NCBI RefSeq assembly: GCF_000024545.1
Contig: NC_013947.1
Location: forward strand, 1,798,001 to 1,862,000
Direction: 5' to 3'
Origin: Stackebrandtia nassauensis DSM 44728
GTDB taxonomy: Bacteria; Actinomycetota; Actinomycetes; Mycobacteriales; Micromonosporaceae
DNA: 64,000 bases
The notes under the pieces are model-generated. The model had not been told where the DNA came from. It did not search any database and worked only from the letters and a program-made list of their open reading frames with translations. A program made the translations under genes and the position numbers. Positions 24,637 through 33,297 of this stretch are shown here, piece after piece; the first letter of the stretch is position 1; each line of letters begins with the position of its first letter.

Positions 24637-25218
24637 ATGCGCAAGTTGTGCTACTTCGTCGGCATCACCGTCGACGGTTTCATCGCCGCCCCCGACGGGG
24701 ACCTCGGCCATTACGACATCACCCCGCCGCTGGTGGAGTTCCTGAGCAGCCAGTACCCCGAGACGCTGCCGACGCCCGCGCGGGCCGCGATGGGCATCGA
24801 CGCGCCGAACCGGCGCTTCGACACCGTCGTGATGGGACGCGGCACCTACGAGCCCGGCATCGCCCAGGGCGTGGCCAGCCCCTACGCCCACCTGCGGCAG
24901 TACGTCGCGTCGAGTTCACTGTCCAGTCCCGACCCGGCGGTCACGGTCGTGTCCGACCCGGTCGCGACGGTGCGGGAACTCAAGAACGAGGAGGGCCTGG
25001 ACATCTGGCTGGCCGGTGGCGGCGGACTGGCCGCGACGCTGATCGACGAGATCGACGAACTCGTCGTCAAGGTCTACCCGGTCGTCGCCGGGGCCGGAAT
25101 CCCGTTGCTGTCCAACGGTTTCAACCCGAAGGCCCTGCGGCTGGCCAACACCGTGGAACTGGAGAGCGGCCACCTCGTCCTCAGCTACGATCTGACAGCC
25201 CCGCGACAGTCCACGTAA
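24637..25218 (+). CDS. Dihydrofolate reductase/RibD C-terminal family protein
   Basis: 193 residues starting MRKLCYFVGITVDGFIAAPDG, the hallmark of the RibD_C/YwjB-like family. FDTVVMGRGTYEPG (about 58-71) and IWLAGGGGLAATLIDEIDELVVKVYPVVAGAGIPLL form the NADPH-binding core. AAAGG lies 8 bp before the ATG, which is why this start is chosen over the one at 24607. A soluble NADPH-dependent reductase of unknown substrate. Confidence 0.88.
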   Translation: MRKLCYFVGITVDGFIAAPDGDLGHYDITPPLVEFLSSQYPETLPTPARAAMGIDAPNRRFDTVVMGRGTYEPGIAQGVASPYAHLRQYVASSSLSSPDPAVTVVSDPVATVRELKNEEGLDIWLAGGGGLAATLIDEIDELVVKVYPVVAGAGIPLLSNGFNPKALRLANTVELESGHLVLSYDLTAPRQST

Positions 25219-25298
25219 GACCCGCCCACCGGGGACTCCGTCCCTCCGAGTCCCGTCTCCCCTCACCCCTTTGCCCACTTGATCCCGAACGGATACCC

Positions 25299-25799
25299 AT
25301 GCGAATCCTCAGCACCATCACCCTGCTCCTTTCCACCCTCAGCGCCGGGCTCATGGCCGGTCTGTTCGCCGGTTTCGCCTACGCGGTGATGCCGGGTCTG
25401 CGCAACAGCGCCGACCGCACCCTCATCGAAGCCATGCAGCGCATCAACGTGGCCATCATCAACCCGGTGTTCATGACCGCGTTCATGGGCGGACTGCTGT
25501 TCACCGTGGGCGCGGTCGCCCTGCACTGGCGCGGCGACCTGCGGCCGGTACTGCCGTGGGTGATCGCGGGCTGCGTCCTGTTCCTGGTCATGTTCGGCGT
25601 CACCAGCGCGGTGAACGTGCCGCTCAACGACGCCCTCGCGCGCGCCGGGGACCCCGACAAGATCGCCGACCTGGCGGCGGTGCGGGAGAGCTTCGAGGCC
25701 CGCTGGATCACCTGGAACATCGTGCGGGCGCTGGCGGCCACCGGTTCGTTCGCCTGCTTCTGCTGGGCGTTGATCGCCCACGGCCGCCACACCGTCTGA
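25299..25799 (+). CDS. DUF1772 membrane protein
   Basis: 166 residues with four membrane segments (about 5-30, 52-75, 82-105, 138-160). AGLFAGFAYAVMPGL near 20-34, NVPLNDALA near 108 and ARWITWNIVRALAATGSFACF near the end fit DUF1772/anthrone oxygenase-like proteins. Function in bacteria is unknown. It ends at a long hairpin shared with the convergent ABC permease. Confidence 0.83.
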   Translation: MRILSTITLLLSTLSAGLMAGLFAGFAYAVMPGLRNSADRTLIEAMQRINVAIINPVFMTAFMGGLLFTVGAVALHWRGDLRPVLPWVIAGCVLFLVMFGVTSAVNVPLNDALARAGDPDKIADLAAVRESFEARWITWNIVRALAATGSFACFCWALIAHGRHTV

Positions 25800-25870
25800 C
25801 CCACCGGACGTCGGCGAGCCCGACGCCACCCGAATCGGACGCCACCCGGCCCGGACTCCACCCAGTTCGA

Positions 25871-25916
25871 CGGACGTCGTGTGGGACCGGCGAAAGCCGA
25901 TCCCACACGACGTCCG
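25871..25916. terminator. Long bidirectional hairpin terminator
   Basis: A 16-bp perfect stem (25871-25886 with 25901-25916) continues, after one C-A mismatch, into CGGC-GAAA-GCCG with a GNRA tetraloop. It stands between convergent genes. Confidence 0.8.
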
Positions 25917-25922
25917 CGGCCC

Positions 25923-26678
25923 TCACGCCTCCCGGCGGCGAGTCACCAGATAACCGCCCAGCAGTGCCGTCGCCACCCAGGCCAGCAGGATGAACGCCGC
26001 GCCGGTGACGTTGTAGTCGACGCTGAAGATGGGGTCGTTGTCGGGGAACATCCGCATCAGCGACTGACCCACCTGGTCGGGCAGGTACTGCGCCAACTCC
26101 TTGACCTTCGGGATGTTGCCGAAACCCTGCGAGTTCAAAAACAGCAGCGGCATCAGGATGCCCAGCGCCCCGATGGAACTGCGCAGTGTCGCCGTCAGTC
26201 CCATCGCGAACAGGCCGATCATCGGCAGGTACAGGCAGGCACCCAGGATCGCCAGCCACAGGGTCTTGTCGTCCAGCGGCGGCGCGTAGTCGCCCAGCGT
26301 CAGTCGCGTCATGACCTGGCTGACCGCCACCGCCAACACCGCGACGCCGGTGAGGATCAGCCCGCCCGCGATGAACTTGGCGGTGAGGAACCGGACCCGG
26401 CCGGGAACCGCGATCAGCGAGGTGCGGATCGTGCCGGTGGAGAACTCGTTGCCCACCAACAGCACCGCGAACACGACCAGGCACATCTGGCTGAGGGTCA
26501 GCGGATAGAAGGCCGCGAACCGCATCGCGGTGTCGTCCTTGACCAGGTCGGAGTTGCGCCAGGCCGCGCCCAGCAGCGCCCCGAGCCCGCCGGTCAGGAC
26601 GATGGTCAGCGGCAGCGTCCAGGCGGTGGCGCGGGTCGAGCGGGCCTTGACCAGCTCGGAACGGATCAGGGCGAGCAT
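25923..26678 (-). CDS. ABC-2 type transporter permease
   Basis: 251 residues with six membrane segments. It starts MLALIRSELVKARSTRATAW and has the conserved NEFSTGTIRTSL after the second segment, typical of ABC-2 permeases of the drug/lantibiotic exporter type. The start overlaps the ATPase stop by one base (TGATG), so the two subunits are cotranslated. Part of an exporter whose substrate is unknown. Confidence 0.9.
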   Translation of the reverse strand: MLALIRSELVKARSTRATAWTLPLTIVLTGGLGALLGAAWRNSDLVKDDTAMRFAAFYPLTLSQMCLVVFAVLLVGNEFSTGTIRTSLIAVPGRVRFLTAKFIAGGLILTGVAVLAVAVSQVMTRLTLGDYAPPLDDKTLWLAILGACLYLPMIGLFAMGLTATLRSSIGALGILMPLLFLNSQGFGNIPKVKELAQYLPDQVGQSLMRMFPDNDPIFSVDYNVTGAAFILLAWVATALLGGYLVTRRREA

Positions 26679-27589
26679 CAGGGGTTCCTTCCGGGGCGGG
26701 CGGCGAATTGCAGGGAGTCGCTGGTCAGTGCCATATAGGCGTCCTCGAGCGTGGTGCGGCGCGGTGCCACCTCGTGCAGGGCGATGCCCTTGCCGGCGGC
26801 CAGGTCGCCGATCGCGGCGACGTCGAGGCCGTTGACCAGCAGTGCGTCGGCCTCGCGGGCGACGGCGGCGCCCTCGGCCTCCAGCACCTGGGCCAGCTCG
26901 TCAGCGCGCGGGGAACGCACCGAGATGCCCCGCTGGAACCGTTCGGCCAGTTCGGATACCGAGGTGTCGGCGATCAGTTTGCCGCGCGCGATGATGATCA
27001 GCCGGTCGGCGGTCAGTTCCATCTCGCTCATCAGGTGGCTGGAGATCAGGATGGTGCGGCCCTCGTCGGCCAGACCCCGGGTCAGCTCCCGGATCCACCG
27101 CACCCCGTCAGGGTCGAGCCCGTTGACCGGTTCGTCCAGGATCAACACGTCCGGGTCACCCAACAGCGCCGCGGCGATGCCGAGCCGCTGCTTCATGCCC
27201 AGCGAGAACTTGCCGACCCGTTTGCGGGCCACCCCGGCCAGGCCCACCTGCTCCAGGACGGCCGAGACCCGCTCGTCGCCGATGCGGTTGGCGTAGGCGA
27301 TGGCACGCAGGTGCGACAGGGCGCTGCGTCCAGGGTGGACGTCACCGGCGTCCAGCAGCGCGCCGACCGAGCGGGTCGGTTCGGACAACCGCGGGTACCG
27401 CTCGCCCTTGACGAGGGCTTCGCCCTCGGTGGCGGCGGCCAGGCCGAGCAGGATGCGCATGGTGGTGGTCTTCCCGGCGCCGTTGGGGCCGAGAAAACCG
27501 GTGACGGAGCCGGGTTCGACCGTGAACGACAGGTCGTCGACGGCGGTCGTGGCCCGGTAACGCTTGACGAGCCCGCGAATGTCGATCAT
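26678..27589 (-). CDS. ABC transporter ATP-binding protein
   Basis: 303 residues starting MIDIRGLVKRYRATTAVDDL. Walker A GPNGAGKTTT (about 38-47), signature FSLGMKQRLGIAAAL (about 132-146), Walker B VLILDEPVNGLDPDG (about 153-167) and the switch His in ISSHLMSEM. The C-terminal 80 residues match DrrA/NodI-type exporters. GGAGG precedes the ATG. Divergent from a histidine kinase/regulator pair that may control it, as in many cell-envelope stress modules. Confidence 0.93.
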   Translation of the reverse strand: MIDIRGLVKRYRATTAVDDLSFTVEPGSVTGFLGPNGAGKTTTMRILLGLAAATEGEALVKGERYPRLSEPTRSVGALLDAGDVHPGRSALSHLRAIAYANRIGDERVSAVLEQVGLAGVARKRVGKFSLGMKQRLGIAAALLGDPDVLILDEPVNGLDPDGVRWIRELTRGLADEGRTILISSHLMSEMELTADRLIIIARGKLIADTSVSELAERFQRGISVRSPRADELAQVLEAEGAAVAREADALLVNGLDVAAIGDLAAGKGIALHEVAPRRTTLEDAYMALTSDSLQFAARPGRNP

Positions 27590-27783
27590 GTGATGCCTCC
27601 GAGGCTGGGGAAATCCATGCCCACAAGCCTCACGATTTCTGGGACCGTCCGCATCGGAGCCGGGGCGGATTCCGTGCCTCGGACCGGGGGATGGCGGTGC
27701 GACGAAGAACCGCGAAACTCCGACCCGGGTATGACCGACCGAGGTCTGATGCCGCATTTGACCTGGAGAGTTACTGTCGTCCC

Positions 27784-28962
27784 ATGCGCAATCCACCCGA
27801 TGACGACGACGGCCCGGCGCCGCTGTTCTCCCGGCGGCTGAGCCGGGGCCAGCTCATCGCGCTGGACTGTGTGGCCGCCGTCGGCTACGTCCTGGCGCTG
27901 CTGCCGTTCAGCTCCCGCACCGGGGCGCCATCGTGGACGGTGCTGCTGTTCGCGGCGGCCACCGGCCTGCCGGTCGCGCTGCGGCGGCTGTGGCCGGTGC
28001 CGGTCTTCGCCGTGGTCCTTTCCGCGTCGGTGACGTCACTGTTCTTCGACGTCCCGCGCGACTCCTTCGTCGCCGCCGGGTTCGCGCTGTACCTGGTGGC
28101 GCTGACGGTGCGGTTCGACCACCGCTGGCTGACCAGCTTCATCGGGGTGGCCACCATCGTGTTCGGGCTGGTGCTGTCGGTGGCGGGCACCGTGTCCGCC
28201 CCGTACGAGGCCGTCGCCTCCGGCCTGCTGGGCTGCGTCGCCCTGGGTATCGCCTGGACGCTGGGCCGGGCGATCCGCGACCGCCGCGCCCAGGCCGACA
28301 AGGCCGCCCGGCGGCTGGCCGCCGAACTGGTCTCGCAGGAACGGCTGCACATCGCCCGGGAACTGCACGACGTGGTGGCGCATTCGATGAGCCTCATCGC
28401 GGTGAAGGCGGCGGTGGCCAACCACGTCGCCGCCAAGCACCCCGACGAGGCGCACAAGGCGCTGACCGTCATCGAGACCACCGCCAAGACCGCGCTGACG
28501 GAGATGCGGCGGCTGCTGGGGGTGCTGCGGTCCGAATCGGAGGAGGCCGCCGAACTGGCCCCGGCGCCCGGCCTGTCCGAACTGCCCGCGCTGGCCCGGC
28601 GGGCGGCGCTGGCCGGGGTGCGGGTCGACATCCGGGCCGACGCGACCGTCAGCGACCTGCCCACCGGCCTGGACCTGTCGGCCTACCGCATCGTCCAGGA
28701 AGCGGTGACCAATGTGGTCAAACACGCGGCACCCGCGAACTGCCACGTCGACGTCAGCCACGTCGACGACCAGCTGCGCATCCGCGTCACCGACGACGGC
28801 CCCGGCGGCCGGGTGCTGCCCGGCGACACGGCCGGACACGGCCTGGTCGGCATGGCCGAACGGGTGGCGATGTACGGCGGCGAGTTCGACGCCGCGCCCC
28901 GGCCCGGCGGCGGCTTCGCCGTCTCGGCGAAGATCCCCTACCCGGCCGAGGTGACCGCATGA
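27784..28962 (+). CDS. Two-component sensor histidine kinase (NarL/DesK type)
   Basis: 392 residues. An acidic N-terminal tail, then four to five membrane segments (about 25-160), HisKA_3 with IARELHDVVAHSMSLIAVKA (phosphoacceptor His near 196), and HATPase_c with QEAVTNVVKHA, VTDDGPGG and GHGLVGMAERVAMYGG. Stop overlaps the response regulator start as ATGA. Probably senses envelope conditions and regulates the divergent ABC exporter. Confidence 0.93.
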   Translation: MRNPPDDDDGPAPLFSRRLSRGQLIALDCVAAVGYVLALLPFSSRTGAPSWTVLLFAAATGLPVALRRLWPVPVFAVVLSASVTSLFFDVPRDSFVAAGFALYLVALTVRFDHRWLTSFIGVATIVFGLVLSVAGTVSAPYEAVASGLLGCVALGIAWTLGRAIRDRRAQADKAARRLAAELVSQERLHIARELHDVVAHSMSLIAVKAAVANHVAAKHPDEAHKALTVIETTAKTALTEMRRLLGVLRSESEEAAELAPAPGLSELPALARRAALAGVRVDIRADATVSDLPTGLDLSAYRIVQEAVTNVVKHAAPANCHVDVSHVDDQLRIRVTDDGPGGRVLPGDTAGHGLVGMAERVAMYGGEFDAAPRPGGGFAVSAKIPYPAEVTA

Positions 28963-29645
28963 CCGAACCGATCTCGGTGCTCGTCGTCGACGACCAGTCG
29001 CTGCTGCGCGGCAGCTTCACCCTCCTCATCGACACCGAGGACGACCTGCGCGTCGTCGGCGAGGCCGGAACCGGGGTGGAGGCGGTGGACGCGGCCCGGC
29101 GGCTGCTGCCCGACGTCGTGCTCATGGACGTGCGGATGCCCGACATGAACGGCATCGAGGCCACCCGCCGCATCTGCGGCGACCCCGCGCTTTCCGGAGT
29201 GCGGGTCCTGATGCTCACCACCTTCGACCTCGACGAATACGTCTACTCCAGCTTGCGCGCCGGCGCCAGCGGCTTCCTGCTAAAGGACGTCCCGCCCACG
29301 CAACTGCTGCACGCCATCCGGGTGGTCGCCAACGGCGAGAGCCTGCTGGCGCCCAGCGTCACCCGGCGGCTGGTGGCCGAGTTCGTCGCCCGCCCACACG
29401 AGTCCACGGTGGCCAGCACCGACCTGGCCGCCGTGACCGAACGGGAGCGCGAGGTCCTGACCCTGGTCGCCAGGGGACTGTCCAATACCGAGATCGCCGA
29501 GCGGCTGCACCTGAGCCTGGCCACCGTCAAGACCCACATCGGGCACCTGCTGCGCAAACTGACGGCCCGGGACCGGGCGCAACTGGTGATCGCCGCCTAC
29601 GAGTCCGGGCTGGTCACCGCGAGCGCCCCGCGCGGCTCGCGGTAA
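28959..29645 (+). CDS. NarL/LuxR response regulator
   Basis: 228 residues. Receiver: VLVVDDQSLLRG (acidic pocket, about 7-18), phospho-Asp in VVLMDVRMPDMNG, MLTTFDLDEYVYSS and FLLKDVPP (conserved Lys). LuxR HTH in the last 65 residues (VTEREREVLTLVARGLSNTEIAERL). Complete, unlike its paralogue near 24 kb. Partner of the kinase immediately upstream. Confidence 0.94.
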   Translation: MTEPISVLVVDDQSLLRGSFTLLIDTEDDLRVVGEAGTGVEAVDAARRLLPDVVLMDVRMPDMNGIEATRRICGDPALSGVRVLMLTTFDLDEYVYSSLRAGASGFLLKDVPPTQLLHAIRVVANGESLLAPSVTRRLVAEFVARPHESTVASTDLAAVTEREREVLTLVARGLSNTEIAERLHLSLATVKTHIGHLLRKLTARDRAQLVIAAYESGLVTASAPRGSR

Positions 29646-29744
29646 CAACACATAGGACGATCCTCGGCGGCGGCGCGGCCCCCGGCATCGACGGAAATCG
29701 TTACGATGTCGCACGGACCGCCACCCGCCCGCGAAAGGACGGCC

Positions 29745-30356
29745 ATGACCCACCCGTACACCTCCCAGCCAGAGGAGGAACGACCGCACGGCTTCTCCTA
29801 CGAGCCCGGCAACGTGGCCCCGGTGACCGGTGCCCCGTATCCGGAGGGGATGGGGTTCTCGACGCCGGTTCAGAAGCCCCGCCGCCCCGGCACTGTCACC
29901 GCCGCGATCGTGCTGCTGTGGGTACTGGCCGGACTAACGATCCTGCTGGCGCTGCTGCTCGGCCTGCTGGTCCTGGTGAGCGCGGTGCAGCCGCCCGAAT
30001 CCCCGGTGGGGGCGCCCAACCTCGTCACCGCCGTGTTCGCCGTCCTGCTGTTGGGCGGCTTCGCGGCACTGATGATGGTCGCGGCGATCCGGCTTCCCAA
30101 GAAGGCCGACTCGGCGCGGGTGATGGCGCTGACCCTGATGGGCTTCTTCGTCTTCAGCAACCTGAGCTACATCGTCCTGGCCATCGGCACCTTCACCAGC
30201 GGCAACTCGCTGGTGATCACCCGCAACGTCGTCGGCGTCTTCGTGTCGCTGCTGCTGGCTGCGATGCCCGCCACCGTGATCGTGTTGCTGTCACTGCGGA
30301 AATCCGTGGCCTGGTTCTATGACAGAAGCGAACCCGAAGGTCCCCGACAGCCGTAA
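29745..30356 (+). CDS. Proline-rich-tailed membrane protein, function unknown
   Basis: 203 residues. The N-terminal 55 residues are polar (TSQPEEERPHGFSYEPG) and probably cytoplasmic. Four membrane segments follow (about 58-82, 92-115, 125-148, 158-182) and a short basic C-terminal tail (SLRKSVAWFYDRS). GAAAGGAC precedes the ATG. No family recognised; the architecture is like small DUF4064/Yip1-type actinobacterial proteins. Confidence 0.75.
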   Translation: MTHPYTSQPEEERPHGFSYEPGNVAPVTGAPYPEGMGFSTPVQKPRRPGTVTAAIVLLWVLAGLTILLALLLGLLVLVSAVQPPESPVGAPNLVTAVFAVLLLGGFAALMMVAAIRLPKKADSARVMALTLMGFFVFSNLSYIVLAIGTFTSGNSLVITRNVVGVFVSLLLAAMPATVIVLLSLRKSVAWFYDRSEPEGPRQP

Positions 30357-30367
30357 GGACGAATCCG

Positions 30368-31312
30368 ATGACCGACATGCGCGTGGTGACACAGGACGAG
30401 CTCGGCGGCCCCGAGGTGCTGCGGCTCGCGACCGCCCCGGTCCCCGAACCCGGCCCCACCGAGATCCTGGTCCGGGTCGAGGCCGCCGGACTCAACCCGG
30501 TCGACACGAAGATCCGCCGAGGCGGCGGTTTCATGGGCGAGCCCCCGTTCACGCTCGGCTGGGACGTGTCCGGCGTCGTCGAGGCGATCGGCCCCGGCGT
30601 GCGCCGCTTCGACGTCGGCGACGAGGTACTCGGCATGCCCGGCTTCCCGCGCAAGGGCCGCGATGGCGCCTACGCCGAATACGTCATCGGCGGCTCCCGC
30701 CAGTTCGCCCACAAACCCGAGGCCCTGACCCACGTCGAGGCCGCCGGACTGTCGCTGGCGGGCCTCACCGCCTGGCAGGCCCTTGTGGACCTCGGCGGCA
30801 TCCGGAAGGGCCACACCGTCCTCATCCACGCGGCCGCCGGGGGAGTGGGACACCTCGCGGTCCAGATCGCCGCCGCCCACGGCGCCCACGTCATCGGCAC
30901 CGCCAGCGCCCCCAAACACGACTTCGTCACGAGCCTCGGCGCCGCCGAGGTCATCGACTACACCGCCGTCGACTTCACCGAGGTCGTCTCCGATATGGAC
31001 ATCATCCTGGACACTGTCGGCGGCGAGTACGGGCCCCGCAGCCTCGACGTCCTCAAACCCGGCGGCGTCTTCGTCCCGCTGCCGTCTCCGCACGACCCCA
31101 AACTCACCGCACTGGCCGCCGAACGCGGCGTCGACGCCCGCCAACTGCTGGTCGAACCCGACCGCGCCGACCTGGAGGCCTTGACGGCCCTGGTGGTCGC
31201 GGGCAAACTGCGCGTCCACGTCGCCAGGAGCTTCCCGCTGGCCGACGTGGTGGAAGCGCACCGGGAACTGGAGACCGGCCGCACCAAGGGCAAACTCGTC
31301 CTGACCGTGTGA
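30368..31312 (+). CDS. NADP-dependent zinc-type alcohol dehydrogenase/quinone oxidoreductase
   Basis: 314 residues of the MDR superfamily. GroES-like N-terminal half with GWDVSGVVEAIGPGVRRFDVGDEV (about 64-87), then the nucleotide-binding AAAGGVGHLAVQIAAAHGA (about 156-174). The structural-zinc cysteines are absent, so it belongs to the zinc-free quinone oxidoreductase-like group. NADPH-dependent reduction of quinones or enones is likely. Follows the membrane protein by 11 bp and may be cotranscribed. Confidence 0.9.
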   Translation: MTDMRVVTQDELGGPEVLRLATAPVPEPGPTEILVRVEAAGLNPVDTKIRRGGGFMGEPPFTLGWDVSGVVEAIGPGVRRFDVGDEVLGMPGFPRKGRDGAYAEYVIGGSRQFAHKPEALTHVEAAGLSLAGLTAWQALVDLGGIRKGHTVLIHAAAGGVGHLAVQIAAAHGAHVIGTASAPKHDFVTSLGAAEVIDYTAVDFTEVVSDMDIILDTVGGEYGPRSLDVLKPGGVFVPLPSPHDPKLTALAAERGVDARQLLVEPDRADLEALTALVVAGKLRVHVARSFPLADVVEAHRELETGRTKGKLVLTV

Positions 31313-31321
31313 GGCGACGAA

Positions 31322-31462
31322 GGTGCCGTCCCTCGCGTCATGGGGGAACACGAAGGACGGCACGCGGTTCGCGCCCGGGGGAAAGGTGGCGTCTATTCTC
31401 CGCGCGAACCGCACACCGGGTAGAAAATGGTGTGCGCGGCACTGTAGCCGCCTCGCGCAAAC
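31322..31462. other. Structured intergenic element, copy 1
   Basis: About 141 nt between two plus-strand genes. Helices seen: P1 31323-31331/31355-31363 (GTGCCGTCC/GGACGGCAC), with an internal extension interrupted by C-A mismatches; P2 31364-31374/31402-31412; P4 31410-31417/31429-31436; P5 31434-31438/31454-31458, then CAAA. Neighbouring helices share bases and so compete. A second copy with the same order lies at 36505-36647. Not matched to any RNA family I know. Confidence 0.6.
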
Positions 31463-31499
31463 GCCGCCGTTGTCACCGGCATCGGTTAGCGTGGCCGCC

Positions 31500-31847
31500 A
31501 TGACGCCTGACGAACTGCGGGAACTGCTGCTGAGTTTCACCGCCTCGGTCGAGGGCCGCCCGTTCACCCGGCACCCCGAGATCACGACGTTCAAGGTCAG
31601 CGGCAAGGTGTTCGCGCTGGCCAGGCTGGACGACAAACCCATGACGGTCATGCTCAAGTGCGATCCGGAGGAGGCGATCCGGCTGCGGCAGGAACACGAC
31701 GCGATCGTCGGCGGCTTCAACAAACGGCACTGGAACTACGTCACGATCGACGGCAGCCTGCCCGACGACCTGATCGAGGAGCTGATCACCGACTCCTACG
31801 ATCTGGTGGTCGCCGGGCTGCCGAAGTCGAAACGGCCGCCGGGCTAG
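31500..31847 (+). CDS. MmcQ/YjbR family protein
   Basis: 115 residues. A small DNA-binding-like fold with the family pattern: TPDELRELLLSF, RPFTRHPEITTFKVSGKVFALARLDD (about 18-44), MTVMLKCDPEEAIRLRQEHDA, and HWNYVTIDGSLPDDLIEELITDSYDLVVAGLPK. The start is the ATG; an in-frame GTG three codons upstream follows a -10-like TTAGCG and could start a leaderless mRNA. Role unknown. It lies directly after structured element copy 1. Confidence 0.88.
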   Translation: MTPDELRELLLSFTASVEGRPFTRHPEITTFKVSGKVFALARLDDKPMTVMLKCDPEEAIRLRQEHDAIVGGFNKRHWNYVTIDGSLPDDLIEELITDSYDLVVAGLPKSKRPPG

Positions 31848-33145
31848 CCGACGTCGAGCTCGTCGTCCTTGGTCTCACGCAGGAAGAAGTACACCGGCAG
31901 CGACACCAACGTCAGAACCACGATGTACCAAGGGAACCAGGAACCGAGTTCGAGACTGGACAGATAGGTGCCCACATAGGGCGCGGTACCGCCGAACAGC
32001 GCGACGGTCAGGGAGTACGGGAAACCGATACCCGCCGCCCGCACCCGGGCCGGGAAGATCTCCACCATCACCGCCGCGGCGATCGCGGTGTACCCGCTGA
32101 GGAACACCATCGCCACCAGCGACACCGACAGCAGGCTGATGAAGCTGGTGTCCACCGCGTTCAACAGCGGAACCGTCAGGATCGCCAGCCCGGCCGAGAA
32201 GGTCAGCAACATCGGTTTGCGTCCGATCCGGTCGGACAGCATCCCGGCCAGCGGTTGCAGCACGATGAAGAACGCCAACGCGATCGTCGAGACCAGCAGC
32301 GCCTTGCTGGGGTCGTACTTCACCGAGGTCTCCGCGTAGGACGGCAGGTACACGGTCCAGGTGTAGTACGAGATCGTTCCCGCGACCGTGATCCCGATGA
32401 TCAGCAGCGACTTGCCGGGGTACCGGGTCAGGAACGAGAACATGTGCGGCCGCTTGACGGTGCCCTCGCGCAGCGCCTGCGCGTCGGGGTGCGTCTCGTG
32501 GGCGCCCTTGCGGATCCACAGACCCACGATGCTGGCGACGGCGCCCACGAGGAACACCACCCGCCAACCCCAGGCCTCCATGTCGGCCTTCGACAGCTGC
32601 GAGGCCATCAGCGCGGCCAGCCCGGCCGCCGCCAACTGCCCGGTCGTCGTCGACACGTACTGGAAACTGGAGAACAGTCCCCGCCTGCCCGGCCCGGCCG
32701 ACTCGACCAGGAACGTCGTCGACGCGGCGAACTCGCCGCCGACCGACAAGCCCTGGATCAACCGCGCCAACACCAACAGGATCGGCGCCAGCACACCCAC
32801 CTGCGCGTACGTCGGGCTGACGGCCAGCAACAGGCCACCGGCACCCATGAGCGTGATCGTCAACGTCAGGGCCGAACGCCTGCCGAACCGGTCGGCGAAC
32901 CAACCCAGCAGCAGACCGCCGACCGGCCGCATGAAGAACCCGACCGCGAAGATCGCGAACGTGTTCAGCAGCGGCACCAGCGGCCCACCGCCCTCGGGGA
33001 AGAACTGGCTGGAGAAGTAGACGGCCAAAAACGAGTAGGCGTACCAGTCGTACCACTCGACCAGGTTGCCGACCGAGGCGGCGGCCAGCTGGCGAGTACG
33101 GCTCATGGGGGCGCCCGCGGGCGCGGGCAGGGGTGGGGCGGTCAT
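31844..33145 (-). CDS. MHS-type MFS transporter (metabolite:H+ symporter)
   Basis: 433 residues, 12 membrane segments. SVGNLVEWYDWYAYSF (about 23-38), GWFADRFGRRSALTL (about 85-99) and LIQGLSVGGEFAASTTFLVESA (about 128-149) are the signature blocks of the metabolite:H+ symporter family (KgtP, ProP, ShiA relatives). Imports a carboxylate or compatible solute; the substrate is not decided. Start at MTAPPLPAPAG, preceded by CAGG; an MSRTRQLAA start is the alternative. Convergent with the MmcQ gene with a 4-bp overlap. Confidence 0.9.
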   Translation of the reverse strand: MTAPPLPAPAGAPMSRTRQLAAASVGNLVEWYDWYAYSFLAVYFSSQFFPEGGGPLVPLLNTFAIFAVGFFMRPVGGLLLGWFADRFGRRSALTLTITLMGAGGLLLAVSPTYAQVGVLAPILLVLARLIQGLSVGGEFAASTTFLVESAGPGRRGLFSSFQYVSTTTGQLAAAGLAALMASQLSKADMEAWGWRVVFLVGAVASIVGLWIRKGAHETHPDAQALREGTVKRPHMFSFLTRYPGKSLLIIGITVAGTISYYTWTVYLPSYAETSVKYDPSKALLVSTIALAFFIVLQPLAGMLSDRIGRKPMLLTFSAGLAILTVPLLNAVDTSFISLLSVSLVAMVFLSGYTAIAAAVMVEIFPARVRAAGIGFPYSLTVALFGGTAPYVGTYLSSLELGSWFPWYIVVLTLVSLPVYFFLRETKDDELDVG

Positions 33146-33297
33146 GGGAACCTGCTTTCGGGCGGGGCAAAGGTCATGAACCGCCACAACCCCACAGCAT
33201 CGGACGTTATTTCACTCCTTACCGATGTCCCGCTGACTGAGATCACCGGTTGCGGCCTGCCGATACTCTCCCCGGGACGCGAGGAGAAGACAGGGAC

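Noticed and set aside
22682-24637. A 651-codon minus-strand frame across the histidine kinase and regulator
   Set aside because: Glycine/valine-rich shadow of the kinase codons; no start signal or domain.
31322-31462. Cobalamin riboswitch, suggested by GGGGAA and GGCACTGTAGCC in copy 1
   Set aside because: The order of conserved boxes is wrong, copy 2 lacks the CACTG-type box, and neither neighbour gene relates to cobalamin.
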